From Lachnospiraceae bacterium (GTDB lineage Bacteria > Bacillota > Clostridia > Lachnospirales > Lachnospiraceae), in NCBI GenBank assembly GCA_017544405.1, contig JAFYEE010000057.1:1-35526 (forward strand): a stretch of 35,526 nt of DNA, in the 5' to 3' direction. Of the stretch, positions 1-6,785 are shown one piece after another. The translations under genes and the position numbers were made by a program. Within the stretch, counting starts at the first letter, position 1. Each line of letters starts with the position of its first letter. The notes under the pieces are model-generated. The model ran no database searches, was not told the DNA's origin, and was given only the letters and a program-made list of their open reading frames with translations.

Positions 1-280
1 ATGGTTCGAGCAGCGGAGGTTCTTTTCGTCGGCGAGAAATCACGCACGGCGAAATTAGAACCTCCCTGCAAAGAATCCTATGATTCGAGCAGCGGAGGTT
101 TTTTTCGTCGGCGTGACATCACGCACGACGGACTTGCTCCCTCCCTGCGAAGAATCCTATGATTCGAGCAGCGGAGGTTCTTTTCGTCGGCGTGACATCA
201 CGCACGACGGACTTGCTCCCTCCCTGCGAAGAACCCCATGGTTCGAGCAGCGGAGGTTCTTTTCGTCGGCGAGAAATCAT
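1..280. repeat. Tandem array of a 79-bp structured repeat (3.5 copies seen)
   Basis: Units begin at 1, 80, 159 and 238 with ATGRTTCGAGCAGCGGAGGT, a constant 79-bp period; the last unit is cut off near 280 and the array may continue left of the window. Units 2 and 3 differ at only three positions, while unit 1 and the start of unit 4 share a 'GAGAAATCA' variant in the middle. Each full unit can fold: an outer stem GCAG(C)GGAGG with CCTCCCTGC and an inner stem CGTCGGCGTGA with TCACGCACGACG, each with one bulged base. The period is not a multiple of three, so the short ATG-initiated ORFs starting in each unit change frame from copy to copy and are not a repeat protein. It is not a CRISPR array because there are no unique spacers. 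The function is unknown. Confidence 0.9.
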
Positions 281-286
281 ACCTTC

Positions 287-475
287 TCAGGAGCCGGCAG
301 ACTCGCCCCAGTCAGGATTCCAGGAGTCTCGCTTTCCGTAGACCCGGCGTTCCGCCAGAATGCCGGACTCCTGATCCTCCTTGCACTGCACACTGAGGCG
401 GCTGACTCCGCCCTCCATTTGTGAATCGATCATTTCAATAAAGTTTTCCAGTTCTTTCTCGTCTCTGGTATCCAT
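287..475 (-). CDS. Small acidic hypothetical protein (62 aa)
   Basis: The ORF begins MDTRDEKELENFIEMIDSQ and is acidic in its N-terminal half, with a predicted helix followed by a 'GGVSRLSVQ' stretch. A GAGG sequence lies about 9 bases before the ATG, and a convincing sigma-A-type promoter (TTGTAT, 17 bp, TACAAT) sits about 60 bp upstream, which is the best argument that this short frame is real. The stop codon lies just beyond the 79-bp repeat array, so the array forms the gene's 3' flank. I do not recognise a named family with certainty; short proteins of this look are common in Lachnospiraceae. There is no signal peptide or membrane segment. Confidence 0.55.
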   Translation of the reverse strand: MDTRDEKELENFIEMIDSQMEGGVSRLSVQCKEDQESGILAERRVYGKRDSWNPDWGESAGS

Positions 476-533
476 TTCGCCGTCCTCGCGTGATTTTCAA
501 GGGGATGAACTGCCCCGGTTGGGAATCGTTCTT

Positions 534-562
534 ATTGTACATAAGTCATATTTTGAATACAA
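534..562 (-). promoter_or_regulatory. Sigma-A-type promoter of the small acidic protein
   Basis: Read on the minus strand, TTGTAT (557–562) is separated by 17 bp from TACAAT (534–539). Transcription would start near 527, giving a leader of roughly 50 bases before the ATG at 475. Confidence 0.6.
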
Positions 563-580
563 GCAGTTCTACAGAGCGCC

Positions 581-613
581 AAAAAGTCTGAGAGCCAAAC
601 ACTCTCAGACTTT
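581..613 (-). terminator. Rho-independent terminator downstream of the coiled-coil gene
   Basis: A 12-bp perfect stem (583–594 with 602–613, AAAGTCTGAGAG and its complement) encloses a 7-base loop and is followed on the minus strand by a run of T at 585–581. It ends the transcript of the coiled-coil gene and insulates the small acidic protein's promoter at 534–562. Confidence 0.8.
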
Positions 614-661
614 ATTAGATACATTTCTGCATACCGGGCATCTTTGACTGCCTGTATGGAG

Positions 662-1480
662 TCACTTCCGCTCGTCGATTGCAGCACCCTTTATCTCTTC
701 TTCTATAAGTCCCAGCTTATGAAGCATATTTTTGACCTGACCCTGGGCTTCTGTAACGGTCATGCCGGAAGCTTCCTCAGAGGAAGTAGCCTCCAGGATT
801 TCCTCCGTAAGCTCTTCACATTCTTCCTTCTTCTCCTTGGCCTTTTCGATCCTCTCCTCCAGCTCTTCCTGTTCTTCCCGGAGTTTTTCCGCCTGCTTTT
901 CCTTTTCTTCCAGGCCTTCCTGAATATGAGCCATGGCATCTGAGACCACTTCCCCAAGCGCAGCATCTCCTGCGGCTTCCATGATCTTTTCCGCCTGATC
1001 AAAAGCATCACCCACCGGATCTGACTTAAGCCGCTCAATCTTGGAACTTCGAATCGACTGATCGATCGCAAGCATTTCCTTTTTTGCCGCATCCGCCTGT
1101 TTTAGATATTCCTCTAATTCGTCATCAAATGCAGCCCGTTCCTCTTCCGTCGCTTCTTCCGGAAGGGCCTTTTCCTGCATCGTCTTGATCCGGCGGTTCA
1201 GTTCTCTGACCTCGTGGGAAAGCTCCTTGAAACGCTTACGCTGATCATCCAGCATCTGATCTGCTTCCTGTTCGCCCTTGAAAGCATCCGAGACCAGCTT
1301 CATGCCCTTCTTACGAGCCTCCTGTGTCTTCTCTTCAAGGGGGCTGGGAACTACTTTCCCGCCTAATCTGCTTCCCCCGAGATTTAGAAATGGTTTTCTG
1401 CTTCCAAACAGGTTTGCGTCACCGGCTCCACCGGTCAGCGGATGGATCCCGTTCGGATGATTCGAGTGAATTATCTTCAT
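662..1480 (-). CDS. Long coiled-coil protein of unknown function
   Basis: I chose the ATG at 1480 (MKIIHSNHPNG) because GGAGG lies 8 bases before it; the longer frame to 1504 has no such site. The product has 272 residues. The first ~65 residues are Gly/Pro/Asn-rich (HPLTGGAGDANLFGSRK), and the rest is a highly charged Glu/Lys/Arg helix with heptad-like spacing, consistent with a long coiled coil. There is no signal peptide or membrane span. It lies 77 bp behind the GYWGV-type gene with no terminator between, so the two are probably co-transcribed from the LytTR-type promoter at 2205–2273. Its place beside a FliD-like gene suggests a flagellum-associated or surface structural role, but that is inference. 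Confidence 0.8.
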   Translation of the reverse strand: MKIIHSNHPNGIHPLTGGAGDANLFGSRKPFLNLGGSRLGGKVVPSPLEEKTQEARKKGMKLVSDAFKGEQEADQMLDDQRKRFKELSHEVRELNRRIKTMQEKALPEEATEEERAAFDDELEEYLKQADAAKKEMLAIDQSIRSSKIERLKSDPVGDAFDQAEKIMEAAGDAALGEVVSDAMAHIQEGLEEKEKQAEKLREEQEELEERIEKAKEKKEECEELTEEILEATSSEEASGMTVTEAQGQVKNMLHKLGLIEEEIKGAAIDERK

Positions 1481-1557
1481 ATACCTGCACCTCCATGTGC
1501 GCAAAGATACATTTCAAGGCATATATGGAACATTAACGCCAATCCTGAATCCTGCAA

Positions 1558-2127
1558 TTATACTGCTTCTTTTGATCTGTAATAATCCTCAAAAAGGTTA
1601 TTGGCTGCATTTATGGTGTCGCTGCAGATACTCGGCAATTCTCTTCCCCATGCCTTAGTCGCCAGCTTAAAACCTTTCTCCATAGCTTTCTGCATCTCTT
1701 TCATCTTATCTACATCATCTCCCGCAAGCGCACTTGCAAAATCAAAAAGCCTCTGCGAGGTCTGTTTCACGCCCCAGTATCCGTCCTCGCCTATATCTTT
1801 CTGTGCCTGTGCTTTGGTTGCTGCATCTACCGTAAAGTTTCCGCCTGCGAGTATCTTCCAGAGATTGTCACCGGTAGCTTTACCATAGGTTCCCGCCTGC
1901 CCGGAGAGCGTCTTTTGTACAAGATTGATCAGCTGACTCTGTCTCTGTTCGGCCGCAGATTTAAGCTGGCTGACAATGGCTGCGCGGTCCGAAGCATTCC
2001 TTTTCGTAATGGAATGAGCAGCGTTGTCTGCCGAAGTGTCTGCCTTCGTTTTCGCTTGGGACGCAGCATCCGCATGGGTATAATTTGTTGCATAATATGA
2101 GTAATTTGTTCCAACCTTCATAGACAT
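1558..2127 (-). CDS. Helical GYWGV-motif protein (annotated elsewhere as 'hydrogenase-4 component G'-like)
   Basis: The start is taken at MSMKVGTNYSYYATNY, where GGAGG precedes the ATG by 9 bases; the ORF also extends nine codons upstream. The product has 189 residues. The N-terminus is Ser/Thr/Tyr/Asn-rich. The C-terminal half has the recognisable run DGYWGVKQTSQRLFDFA, followed by an ALAGDD..KMKEMQKAMEKGF helix and TKAWGRELP. From memory this C-terminal pattern recurs in clostridial and other bacterial proteins often labelled 'hydrogenase-4 component G'. Nothing in the protein suggests a hydrogenase, so that label should not be trusted. The motility link is inferred from the neighbouring FliD-like gene and the shared promoter type. 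The gene carries its own LytTR-type operator. Confidence 0.8.
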   Translation of the reverse strand: MSMKVGTNYSYYATNYTHADAASQAKTKADTSADNAAHSITKRNASDRAAIVSQLKSAAEQRQSQLINLVQKTLSGQAGTYGKATGDNLWKILAGGNFTVDAATKAQAQKDIGEDGYWGVKQTSQRLFDFASALAGDDVDKMKEMQKAMEKGFKLATKAWGRELPSICSDTINAANNLFEDYYRSKEAV

Positions 2128-2180
2128 AATCGTAATCCTCCTTGATTCTTCCATTGTTCGTTACTGAGCTACTTTCCTAT

Positions 2181-2200
2181 ATGTAGACGGATGTCTATAT
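2181..2200. promoter_or_regulatory. Dyad at the predicted transcript start of the GYWGV gene
   Basis: ATGTAGAC (2181–2188) and GTCTATAT (2193–2200) form an inverted repeat with one mismatch around GGAT. It overlaps the predicted start point (about 2197), so it could be a 5' stem-loop stabilising the mRNA or a protein-binding site. Confidence 0.4.
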
Positions 2201-2204
2201 CCCT

Positions 2205-2273
2205 ATTATCGTCGGCCGATGTACCGGCATAAACCTATATGCCGTGAAGCGCAGATTTTATGGTGTAAATTGC
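2205..2273 (-). promoter_or_regulatory. LytTR-type tandem operator and promoter of the GYWGV gene
   Basis: On the minus strand GCAATTTACA (2264–2273) and GCGCTTCACG (2243–2252) are two copies of GCNNTTYRCR starting 21 bp apart. Downstream, GATAAT (2205–2210) is a good -10 box lying 33 bp from the nearer site, and no clear -35 box is present. Two identical layouts occur at 3119–3186 and 5360–5427. A 7-bp perfect dyad, CGGCATA (2225–2231) with TATGCCG (2238–2244), lies between operator and -10 box. The geometry is that of an activator-dependent promoter served by a LytTR regulator. Confidence 0.7.
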
Positions 2274-2281
2274 AATTTCCA

Positions 2282-2312
2282 TAAAAAAGAGCTGAGCAGG
2301 TTTATGCTCAGC
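2282..2312 (-). terminator. Rho-independent terminator of the FliD-like gene
   Basis: GCTGAGCA (2291–2298) pairs perfectly with TGCTCAGC (2305–2312) around a 6-base loop. On the minus strand it is followed by TCTTTTTTAT. It lies 37 bp after the FliD-like stop codon and immediately before the next LytTR operator, so the two genes are separate transcription units. Confidence 0.85.
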
Positions 2313-2348
2313 CCTAATAATGACCCTATATGTATCCATCCGGAAAGC

Positions 2349-3083
2349 TCAAAACCATCCGTCAAAAACGGATCCGGTATAACCATAAGGTCCGTAGCTG
2401 CTACCGTTTCTACCATAGATCCCGGTACCATAGGCAGACTGTCGGTTCTGGGTTTCCGCAGCGGATTCAAGCCTTTGTGCCGAAGATCCTATGATCCTGG
2501 CAAATGACCCGTTTGTTCCAAGTATGGATTTCACTTTATCGAAATCTGCATTTTTGATGGTTTCTTCATGGATTGACAACTTACCGTTTTTTTCCACGGT
2601 TATTCCGATGCTGCCGAGGCTTTTCGTCATGATCCCGGTCATCCTTGTCATGCTGTTCGCCGAATTCCTGACAGATGCATTTGCTGTTTTGCTGACCGCA
2701 TCCAGTGTCTCATTGTAGTTCGCCACAAATTCACTTGCCGCTTTATATGCAGCATCGGAATCATACTTTTCTTTACTGCCAAATAAGCTGTCCTTCCCGG
2801 AATCCGCTAGTTTCTTCGAAGATGCAACCAGCTCCGAACTTTCTTTAGATACTTTTGTCAGCTCACTGCTTGGAGCATAAGCAGAATAATTGTACTTGCT
2901 CGCAGAAGCGCTCTTTGCGGTGTCAGCAGCATTATTCTTTCCGTAATACGCCTTTAACGCTTTGGAATATGCCCCCGACCTTATACTTGAAAGCTGCAAC
3001 AGATTCCTGTATATGGAGCTGCTCTGGTTTGAATTGCCGGATCCGAAAAAGGCTCCGTAATTGAAATTGCTTAATCTTAGCAT
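2349..3083 (-). CDS. FliD-tail-like protein, probably flagellum-associated
   Basis: This 244-residue protein starts at an ATG 8–9 bases after AAGGGG. Residues ~1–90 are Ser/Asn/Tyr/Ala-rich and low in complexity. Residues ~110–210 hold a helix (AASEFVANYNETLDAVSKTA), then SLGSIGITVEKNGKLSIHEE and a KNADFDKVKSILG helix. The 'GIT..nGkLSide..l..A..d.vk' pattern resembles the region near the C-terminus of flagellar cap proteins (FliD). Overall it is much shorter than a cap protein and is probably not FliD itself. The tail is Gly/Tyr/Ser-rich and ends in Phe. No Sec signal is seen, which fits export through a flagellar or similar system, or a cytosolic role. It is a monocistronic unit with its own LytTR operator and terminator. 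Confidence 0.75.
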   Translation of the reverse strand: MLRLSNFNYGAFFGSGNSNQSSSIYRNLLQLSSIRSGAYSKALKAYYGKNNAADTAKSASASKYNYSAYAPSSELTKVSKESSELVASSKKLADSGKDSLFGSKEKYDSDAAYKAASEFVANYNETLDAVSKTANASVRNSANSMTRMTGIMTKSLGSIGITVEKNGKLSIHEETIKNADFDKVKSILGTNGSFARIIGSSAQRLESAAETQNRQSAYGTGIYGRNGSSYGPYGYTGSVFDGWF

Positions 3084-3118
3084 ATGATCATCCCCTTTCC
3101 AACCTGGTTTCTGATTTA

Positions 3119-3186
3119 ATTATCGGATGATAAATACTTAAGACAAGCCATTATGCGTGAACAGCACTTTTGTTGTCGTAAACAGC
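3119..3186 (-). promoter_or_regulatory. LytTR-type tandem operator and promoter of the FliD-like gene
   Basis: GCTGTTTACG (3177–3186) and GCTGTTCACG (3156–3165) on the minus strand are 21 bp apart. A GATAAT -10 box (3119–3124, within CCGATAAT) lies 32 bp downstream of the nearer site. A TTGTCT hexamer (3141–3146) is 16 bp from the -10 box. The operator ends 9 bp upstream of that hexamer, a classical activator position. It is the best-preserved of the three operators, the two copies differing at one base. Confidence 0.75.
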
Positions 3187-3193
3187 ATATTTC

Positions 3194-4597
3194 CTATCCC
3201 ATCAGCATGATATTCAAAACAAAGAACAACTCACCGTTTGTTTCCTCCTGATGTATCTCAATATCCCCTTTGTACTTTCCGGCAATGTTTCGGATATTTT
3301 TCAGTCCGTATCCGTGTCCGCCCTGCTTTTTGGTAGAGTCGATCAATCCCTCCTCATTCAACTCCAATCGATCGGTTATCCTGTTTTTTATGCTGATAAG
3401 CAGCATCCGATCCCTGCTTATGGATTTGATACAGATCGCAGCTCCCGGAACATCTTTAGAGGCATCCACGGCATTTTTTAATGCATTGTTAAGGATCACG
3501 CTCATATCAAACGGATTTATGCCAAGCTTTTCGGGAAATACAAAGGTACTGGAAAACTGTATTTGCTCCTTTCCGCACTGATCAGCTATCTCTGAAAGAA
3601 CCACATCCGTAACCGCATTCCCGGTCCTGATCGAAGGCTGCAGTTCTGAAAAACGAGTCTGTAATTCGCCTATATAATCCGATAATTCCTTTGTGTTGCC
3701 ATTTTCAGCCAGTCCGCTGATCACGGTAAGATGATTCCCTATGTCATGACGAAAAGCCCGCATCTTTTCATAAATGTCATCTATGTGAGATGTGTAGCTT
3801 TCGGCATCTTCTACCTGTTTGCTCACGGATTCCTTTATGAGCGCTTCTTCCTGTTTCTCTTTCAGATCCTGCAGAAGCGCAAGGATGATGATGATTGGAA
3901 ACAGAGCGAAAATACAGAATGCCGCCCGGTATATGTTTGCAGGAATGTTCTCGGTTATGCTCCCATTTTTTATTCCGTCCATCCACAACAGAAAATAAGA
4001 AGATATGATCGGCTTGACAAGAAGAAGCGTGAACGCAGGGGTCAACAATATGGCAAGTTCATGCCAAGTCAGTTCTTCGCTTTTATGCTTGTAAATTCTG
4101 TGAAGAATTCTGATGACCGCATATAACAGGATCAATGACAATGCATAGAAAATCAGATTCCATATGATAAATTCCAGAACGATTGCTTTTACACTCGAGT
4201 TATACCAGTCAAACTGGAAAATGAAATCTCTTTCGAAAAATCCGATCTCCGACAGTAATTCTATGGATAACCAGCTGATCAGCCGGAACAAAACACATAA
4301 GAAGATCTTCTGTATTGGATTTCGCTTATTATCCAGTATCCACAAGGTTAATACGGACAGGGCAAGGATTCCCGCGGCAATTATCCTGTCAATTTCCTTA
4401 CTTGTACCGGTATGATTATTGATGGTCGTAAGGATCCAATACGCAAGCGCCGTAAGATATGCCGATTTCCCGCCTGCTGTGAACGGTTTCAGCCAGTATG
4501 CAAATAAAGCCGAAACAAGAAACAGATATACTTCTATCGTCACAAGGCTATATCCTTCAGCAAAGGTCTGAAAATTCCGTATAAGACAGTCCATCAT
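3194..4597 (-). CDS. AgrC-like sensor histidine kinase (HPK10 type)
   Basis: This 467-residue protein has about six or seven hydrophobic spans in residues 18–245, then a cytoplasmic kinase module. The phosphoacceptor is His284 in FRHDIGNHL, the RHDxxNH form typical of the AgrC/HPK10 class. The N-box is ILNNALKNAVDA (N370/N371) and the G-box is GGHGYGLKN (~432–440). It would autophosphorylate on sensing a ligand, often a peptide in this class, and pass phosphate to the LytTR regulator. The ATG overlaps the regulator's TGA (ATGA), so translation is coupled, and AGGAGGG precedes it. The gene ends with TAG, showing that TAG works as a normal stop here. No AgrB/AgrD-like peptide maturation genes were found, so the signal is unknown. 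Confidence 0.92.
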   Translation of the reverse strand: MMDCLIRNFQTFAEGYSLVTIEVYLFLVSALFAYWLKPFTAGGKSAYLTALAYWILTTINNHTGTSKEIDRIIAAGILALSVLTLWILDNKRNPIQKIFLCVLFRLISWLSIELLSEIGFFERDFIFQFDWYNSSVKAIVLEFIIWNLIFYALSLILLYAVIRILHRIYKHKSEELTWHELAILLTPAFTLLLVKPIISSYFLLWMDGIKNGSITENIPANIYRAAFCIFALFPIIIILALLQDLKEKQEEALIKESVSKQVEDAESYTSHIDDIYEKMRAFRHDIGNHLTVISGLAENGNTKELSDYIGELQTRFSELQPSIRTGNAVTDVVLSEIADQCGKEQIQFSSTFVFPEKLGINPFDMSVILNNALKNAVDASKDVPGAAICIKSISRDRMLLISIKNRITDRLELNEEGLIDSTKKQGGHGYGLKNIRNIAGKYKGDIEIHQEETNGELFFVLNIMLMG

Positions 4598-5325
4598 AAT
4601 CCTTCCCTCCTGGTATGAAAGGACATATATGCTTTTATCAGCACCTGATACTTTCCTCTGGCCACAGGAATATCCGCATCAGACATATGAACATATTTCG
4701 AATCATAGGATCTTACAGCCCCCAGATTCACCAGGTAGGCTCTGTGAACTCTGAAAAAATCCTTCCCGGCTATGTTCTCCAAGTCTGAGATTTTCCCGTA
4801 ATATTCGATATCATCACTGCTTTTCATATGAAGGATAATCCGTCTGTCAAATATTTCAGCATATTGTATTTCGGAAAGAATCACCCTCGTATTGGCTCCG
4901 CCGCTTTTTACAGTAATTGTTCTACCGGCTTCCTCCTGTTCGGAAATAGCTGCTTCAACCAGCCTTTGATCTTCTGCCTGTTTGACTGCCTTTTTCTATA
5001 CCTCTATTATCTTTGCCTTCGTAAAGGGTTTTACAATATAGTTAAAGGCCCCTACATCAAACGCATGAAAAACCCGGTCCTCCAGTGCCGTCACAAATAC
5101 GATCACCGTCTTCTTCCCGGAGGATCTCAGCATTCTTGCAGCATTCATCCCGTCTATTCCGGGCATCTGTATGTCAAGAAATAAGATATCGGAATCAAAG
5201 CTCGGAGAAAGAATTCCCTTTGCATCAGAATAGAATTCTATCTCCATCTTTTCCGATACCTCTCTCACAGATTCCGCAATATTATCACGTATTCTTTTCT
5301 CATCATCACATATGGCCAGTTTCAT
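4594..5325 (-). pseudogene. LytTR response regulator interrupted by an in-frame TAG
   Basis: From the ATG at 5325 (MKLAICDDE, AGAGG 8 bases upstream) one frame of 243 codons plus stop runs to 4594, a usual length for this family. Residues 1–109 are a complete receiver: D7/D8, phosphoacceptor D51 in LDIQMPGIDG, T79 and K99. Codon 110 is TAG (4996–4998). The same frame then continues KKAVKQAEDQ as the linker into a full LytTR DNA-binding domain (TITVKSGG... FFRVHRAYLVNLGAVRSY... PVARGKYQVL). The reading frame is unchanged, so this is a single nonsense codon, for example from TTG or CAG. A GTG at 4884 could restart translation but would lose the first LytTR strand. Possible explanations are true inactivation, suppression or readthrough, or a sequence error. 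Confidence 0.85.
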
Positions 5326-5359
5326 AAGATATCCTCTCAAATAGGCATACTATAATTAT

Positions 5360-5427
5360 TTTATCGGCTCCTGCTTACTTTTCATAATCCGGAGTGCGCG
5401 AAACGCATATTTTTTGTTGTGAAATGC
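5360..5427 (-). promoter_or_regulatory. LytTR-type tandem operator and promoter of the regulator–kinase operon
   Basis: GCATTTCACA (5418–5427) and GCGTTTCGCG (5397–5406) on the minus strand are 21 bp apart and match GCNNTTYRCR. A GATAAA -10 box (5360–5365, within GCCGATAA) lies 32 bp downstream of the nearer site. There is no good -35 hexamer. The position implies autoregulation of the two-component operon by its own LytTR protein. Confidence 0.7.
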
Positions 5428-5432
5428 AATAA

Positions 5433-5459
5433 GGCCTGAGAGCTTGTCACTCTCAGGCC
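5433..5459. terminator. Perfect 10-bp hairpin behind the regulator operon's operator
   Basis: GGCCTGAGAG (5433–5442) pairs with CTCTCAGGCC (5450–5459) around a 7-base loop. On the minus strand only TTATT follows, so termination would be weak. It sits between divergent genes with no obvious transcript to end. It may insulate the operator or be the relic of an upstream gene's terminator; its CTGAGAG core is also in the terminator at 581–613. Confidence 0.45.
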
Positions 5460-5602
5460 CGTATGTATATCAACTCAAATCGTCACAGTTTCATTATTCT
5501 GTGTTAAGATAGCATCAGATGGTGCCTGAAACCGCTGAAATATTCCCGTTTTGGAAAACCCGTGACAGAAAATACAAAAGACATTTTTCGAGGTGAAATG
5601 AG

Positions 5603-6712
5603 ATGAAAGAAGGAAATCCGCAAACTTACAAAAGGACGGTCATGGGGATTACCGTGCTTGGCGTGATCCTCTGTGTCATCCTGGCGCTTTATTTTCTGAC
5701 TTCACCGGATAAAGATAAAGAGGAAGCATCGACCCCCGCCCCGGAAGCGGTTGTGGAAGAGGATAAGGACGTTCCGGAAACGGATCTTTTGCCCATACGG
5801 ATGGATCTTCCGGAGCGAAATGCCGTCACTTTGCTCACGATCGATACGATGTCACAGTTCTATAATCTATACTCTTTCGATGATCTGCCGACCCTTCAGA
5901 CAGTATATGATCTCTTCTCCGGGTTGGAGACGACGGTTCCTTCCGCATCGGATGTCCCGGAAGGGCCTGACGAATTGTATATCGTAACCTTTTATCAGGA
6001 GGGAAATGCTTTTTCCCCTGTATTCCTGTACTCGCAAAATGGGAACTATTATGCCGAGCAGGCGAAAAGAGGGATCTGGGAAATCTCCGAAGAAACCTTC
6101 GGCGCCGTTCGTGCGCTTCCGTTTTCCTACGTATGGAAAGGGGAAGAGCTGGCCGGATGCGCGGAAGTGACGCGCAACACAGAGGCGGGCATTCTGTCCA
6201 CGGAGGAACTTGCGGAGCGGTGCACGCAGCCCGGCACGGATCTGGTTTCGGCTATTTATGACACGGAGGGAACCCCTCTCGCTGAGATGTATCTGCGGCT
6301 AAGTGATCCGGCCGCGGGACAGATGTCCAAAGCGCTTTACTCCGTCACGGCAGACGGGAATACGGACGCGGCTCTGGATCTGACCGGCGCGATCCATAAT
6401 TACCCGGTGCTTCTCTATTTTGGAGATATGCAAAGCGGCCTCATTTTGACGGATTATCACGGATCGGAGGAGATCCTGTACCATACGCGGGACGGTGGAC
6501 TGACCTGGGAGGCCATTCGGCTTGATTTCCGTGAGATATTGGGCGCCTACCGGTATCTGGAAGCAAAGCAGATCGTCTCCTGGGATGCGCCGGCTCTGCT
6601 GATCGCAGACCTGTCGCTAAAGCGGGAGGATGACTCGGAAGAGCGGATTCGCGTCTCCATCGATGTTACGACCGGTGCCCTCCTCAGTCTCGAACGCATG
6701 GATGCAAAGTAG
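5603..6712 (+). CDS. Membrane-anchored extracytoplasmic protein of unknown function
   Basis: This 369-residue protein starts at an ATG preceded by GAGGTGAAATGAG. Residues ~14–33 (MGITVLGVILCVILALYFLT) form one N-terminal membrane anchor with positive residues before it. A Pro/Glu/Asp/Ala-rich linker of about 35 residues follows, and then a β-rich domain outside the cell. Near residue 295 the sequence YHTRDGGLTWEAI resembles an Asp-box turn (SxDxGxTW) of β-propeller proteins, but only one copy is clear. No lipobox or catalytic motif was recognised, and I cannot assign a family. It is a single gene with its own terminator, convergent with the lipoprotein gene downstream. Confidence 0.8.
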   Translation: MKEGNPQTYKRTVMGITVLGVILCVILALYFLTSPDKDKEEASTPAPEAVVEEDKDVPETDLLPIRMDLPERNAVTLLTIDTMSQFYNLYSFDDLPTLQTVYDLFSGLETTVPSASDVPEGPDELYIVTFYQEGNAFSPVFLYSQNGNYYAEQAKRGIWEISEETFGAVRALPFSYVWKGEELAGCAEVTRNTEAGILSTEELAERCTQPGTDLVSAIYDTEGTPLAEMYLRLSDPAAGQMSKALYSVTADGNTDAALDLTGAIHNYPVLLYFGDMQSGLILTDYHGSEEILYHTRDGGLTWEAIRLDFREILGAYRYLEAKQIVSWDAPALLIADLSLKREDDSEERIRVSIDVTTGALLSLERMDAK

Positions 6713-6715
6713 AAA

Positions 6716-6750
6716 AAAGGGAAAGCCCGCAAGTTGGCTTTCCCTTTTTC
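6716..6750 (+). terminator. Rho-independent terminator
   Basis: AAAGGGAAAGCC (6716–6727) pairs with GGCTTTCCCTTT (6736–6747) around an 8-base loop and is followed by T residues. It ends the 5603–6712 gene. The A-run before the stem may let it also act on the convergent minus-strand transcript. Confidence 0.85.
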
Positions 6751-6785
6751 TTTGAGGATTCTCTTTTTGATGATTCGCGTTTCGG

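Noticed and set aside
1..424. ORFs starting MIRAAEV at 80 and 159, and a CRISPR reading of the 79-bp array
   Set aside because: The period is not a multiple of three and frames differ between copies, so they are not genes; there are no unique spacers, so it is not CRISPR.
4996..4998. Genome-wide TAG recoding as the cause of the in-frame TAG
   Set aside because: The adjacent histidine kinase gene ends with TAG exactly where expected, so TAG acts as a normal stop here.
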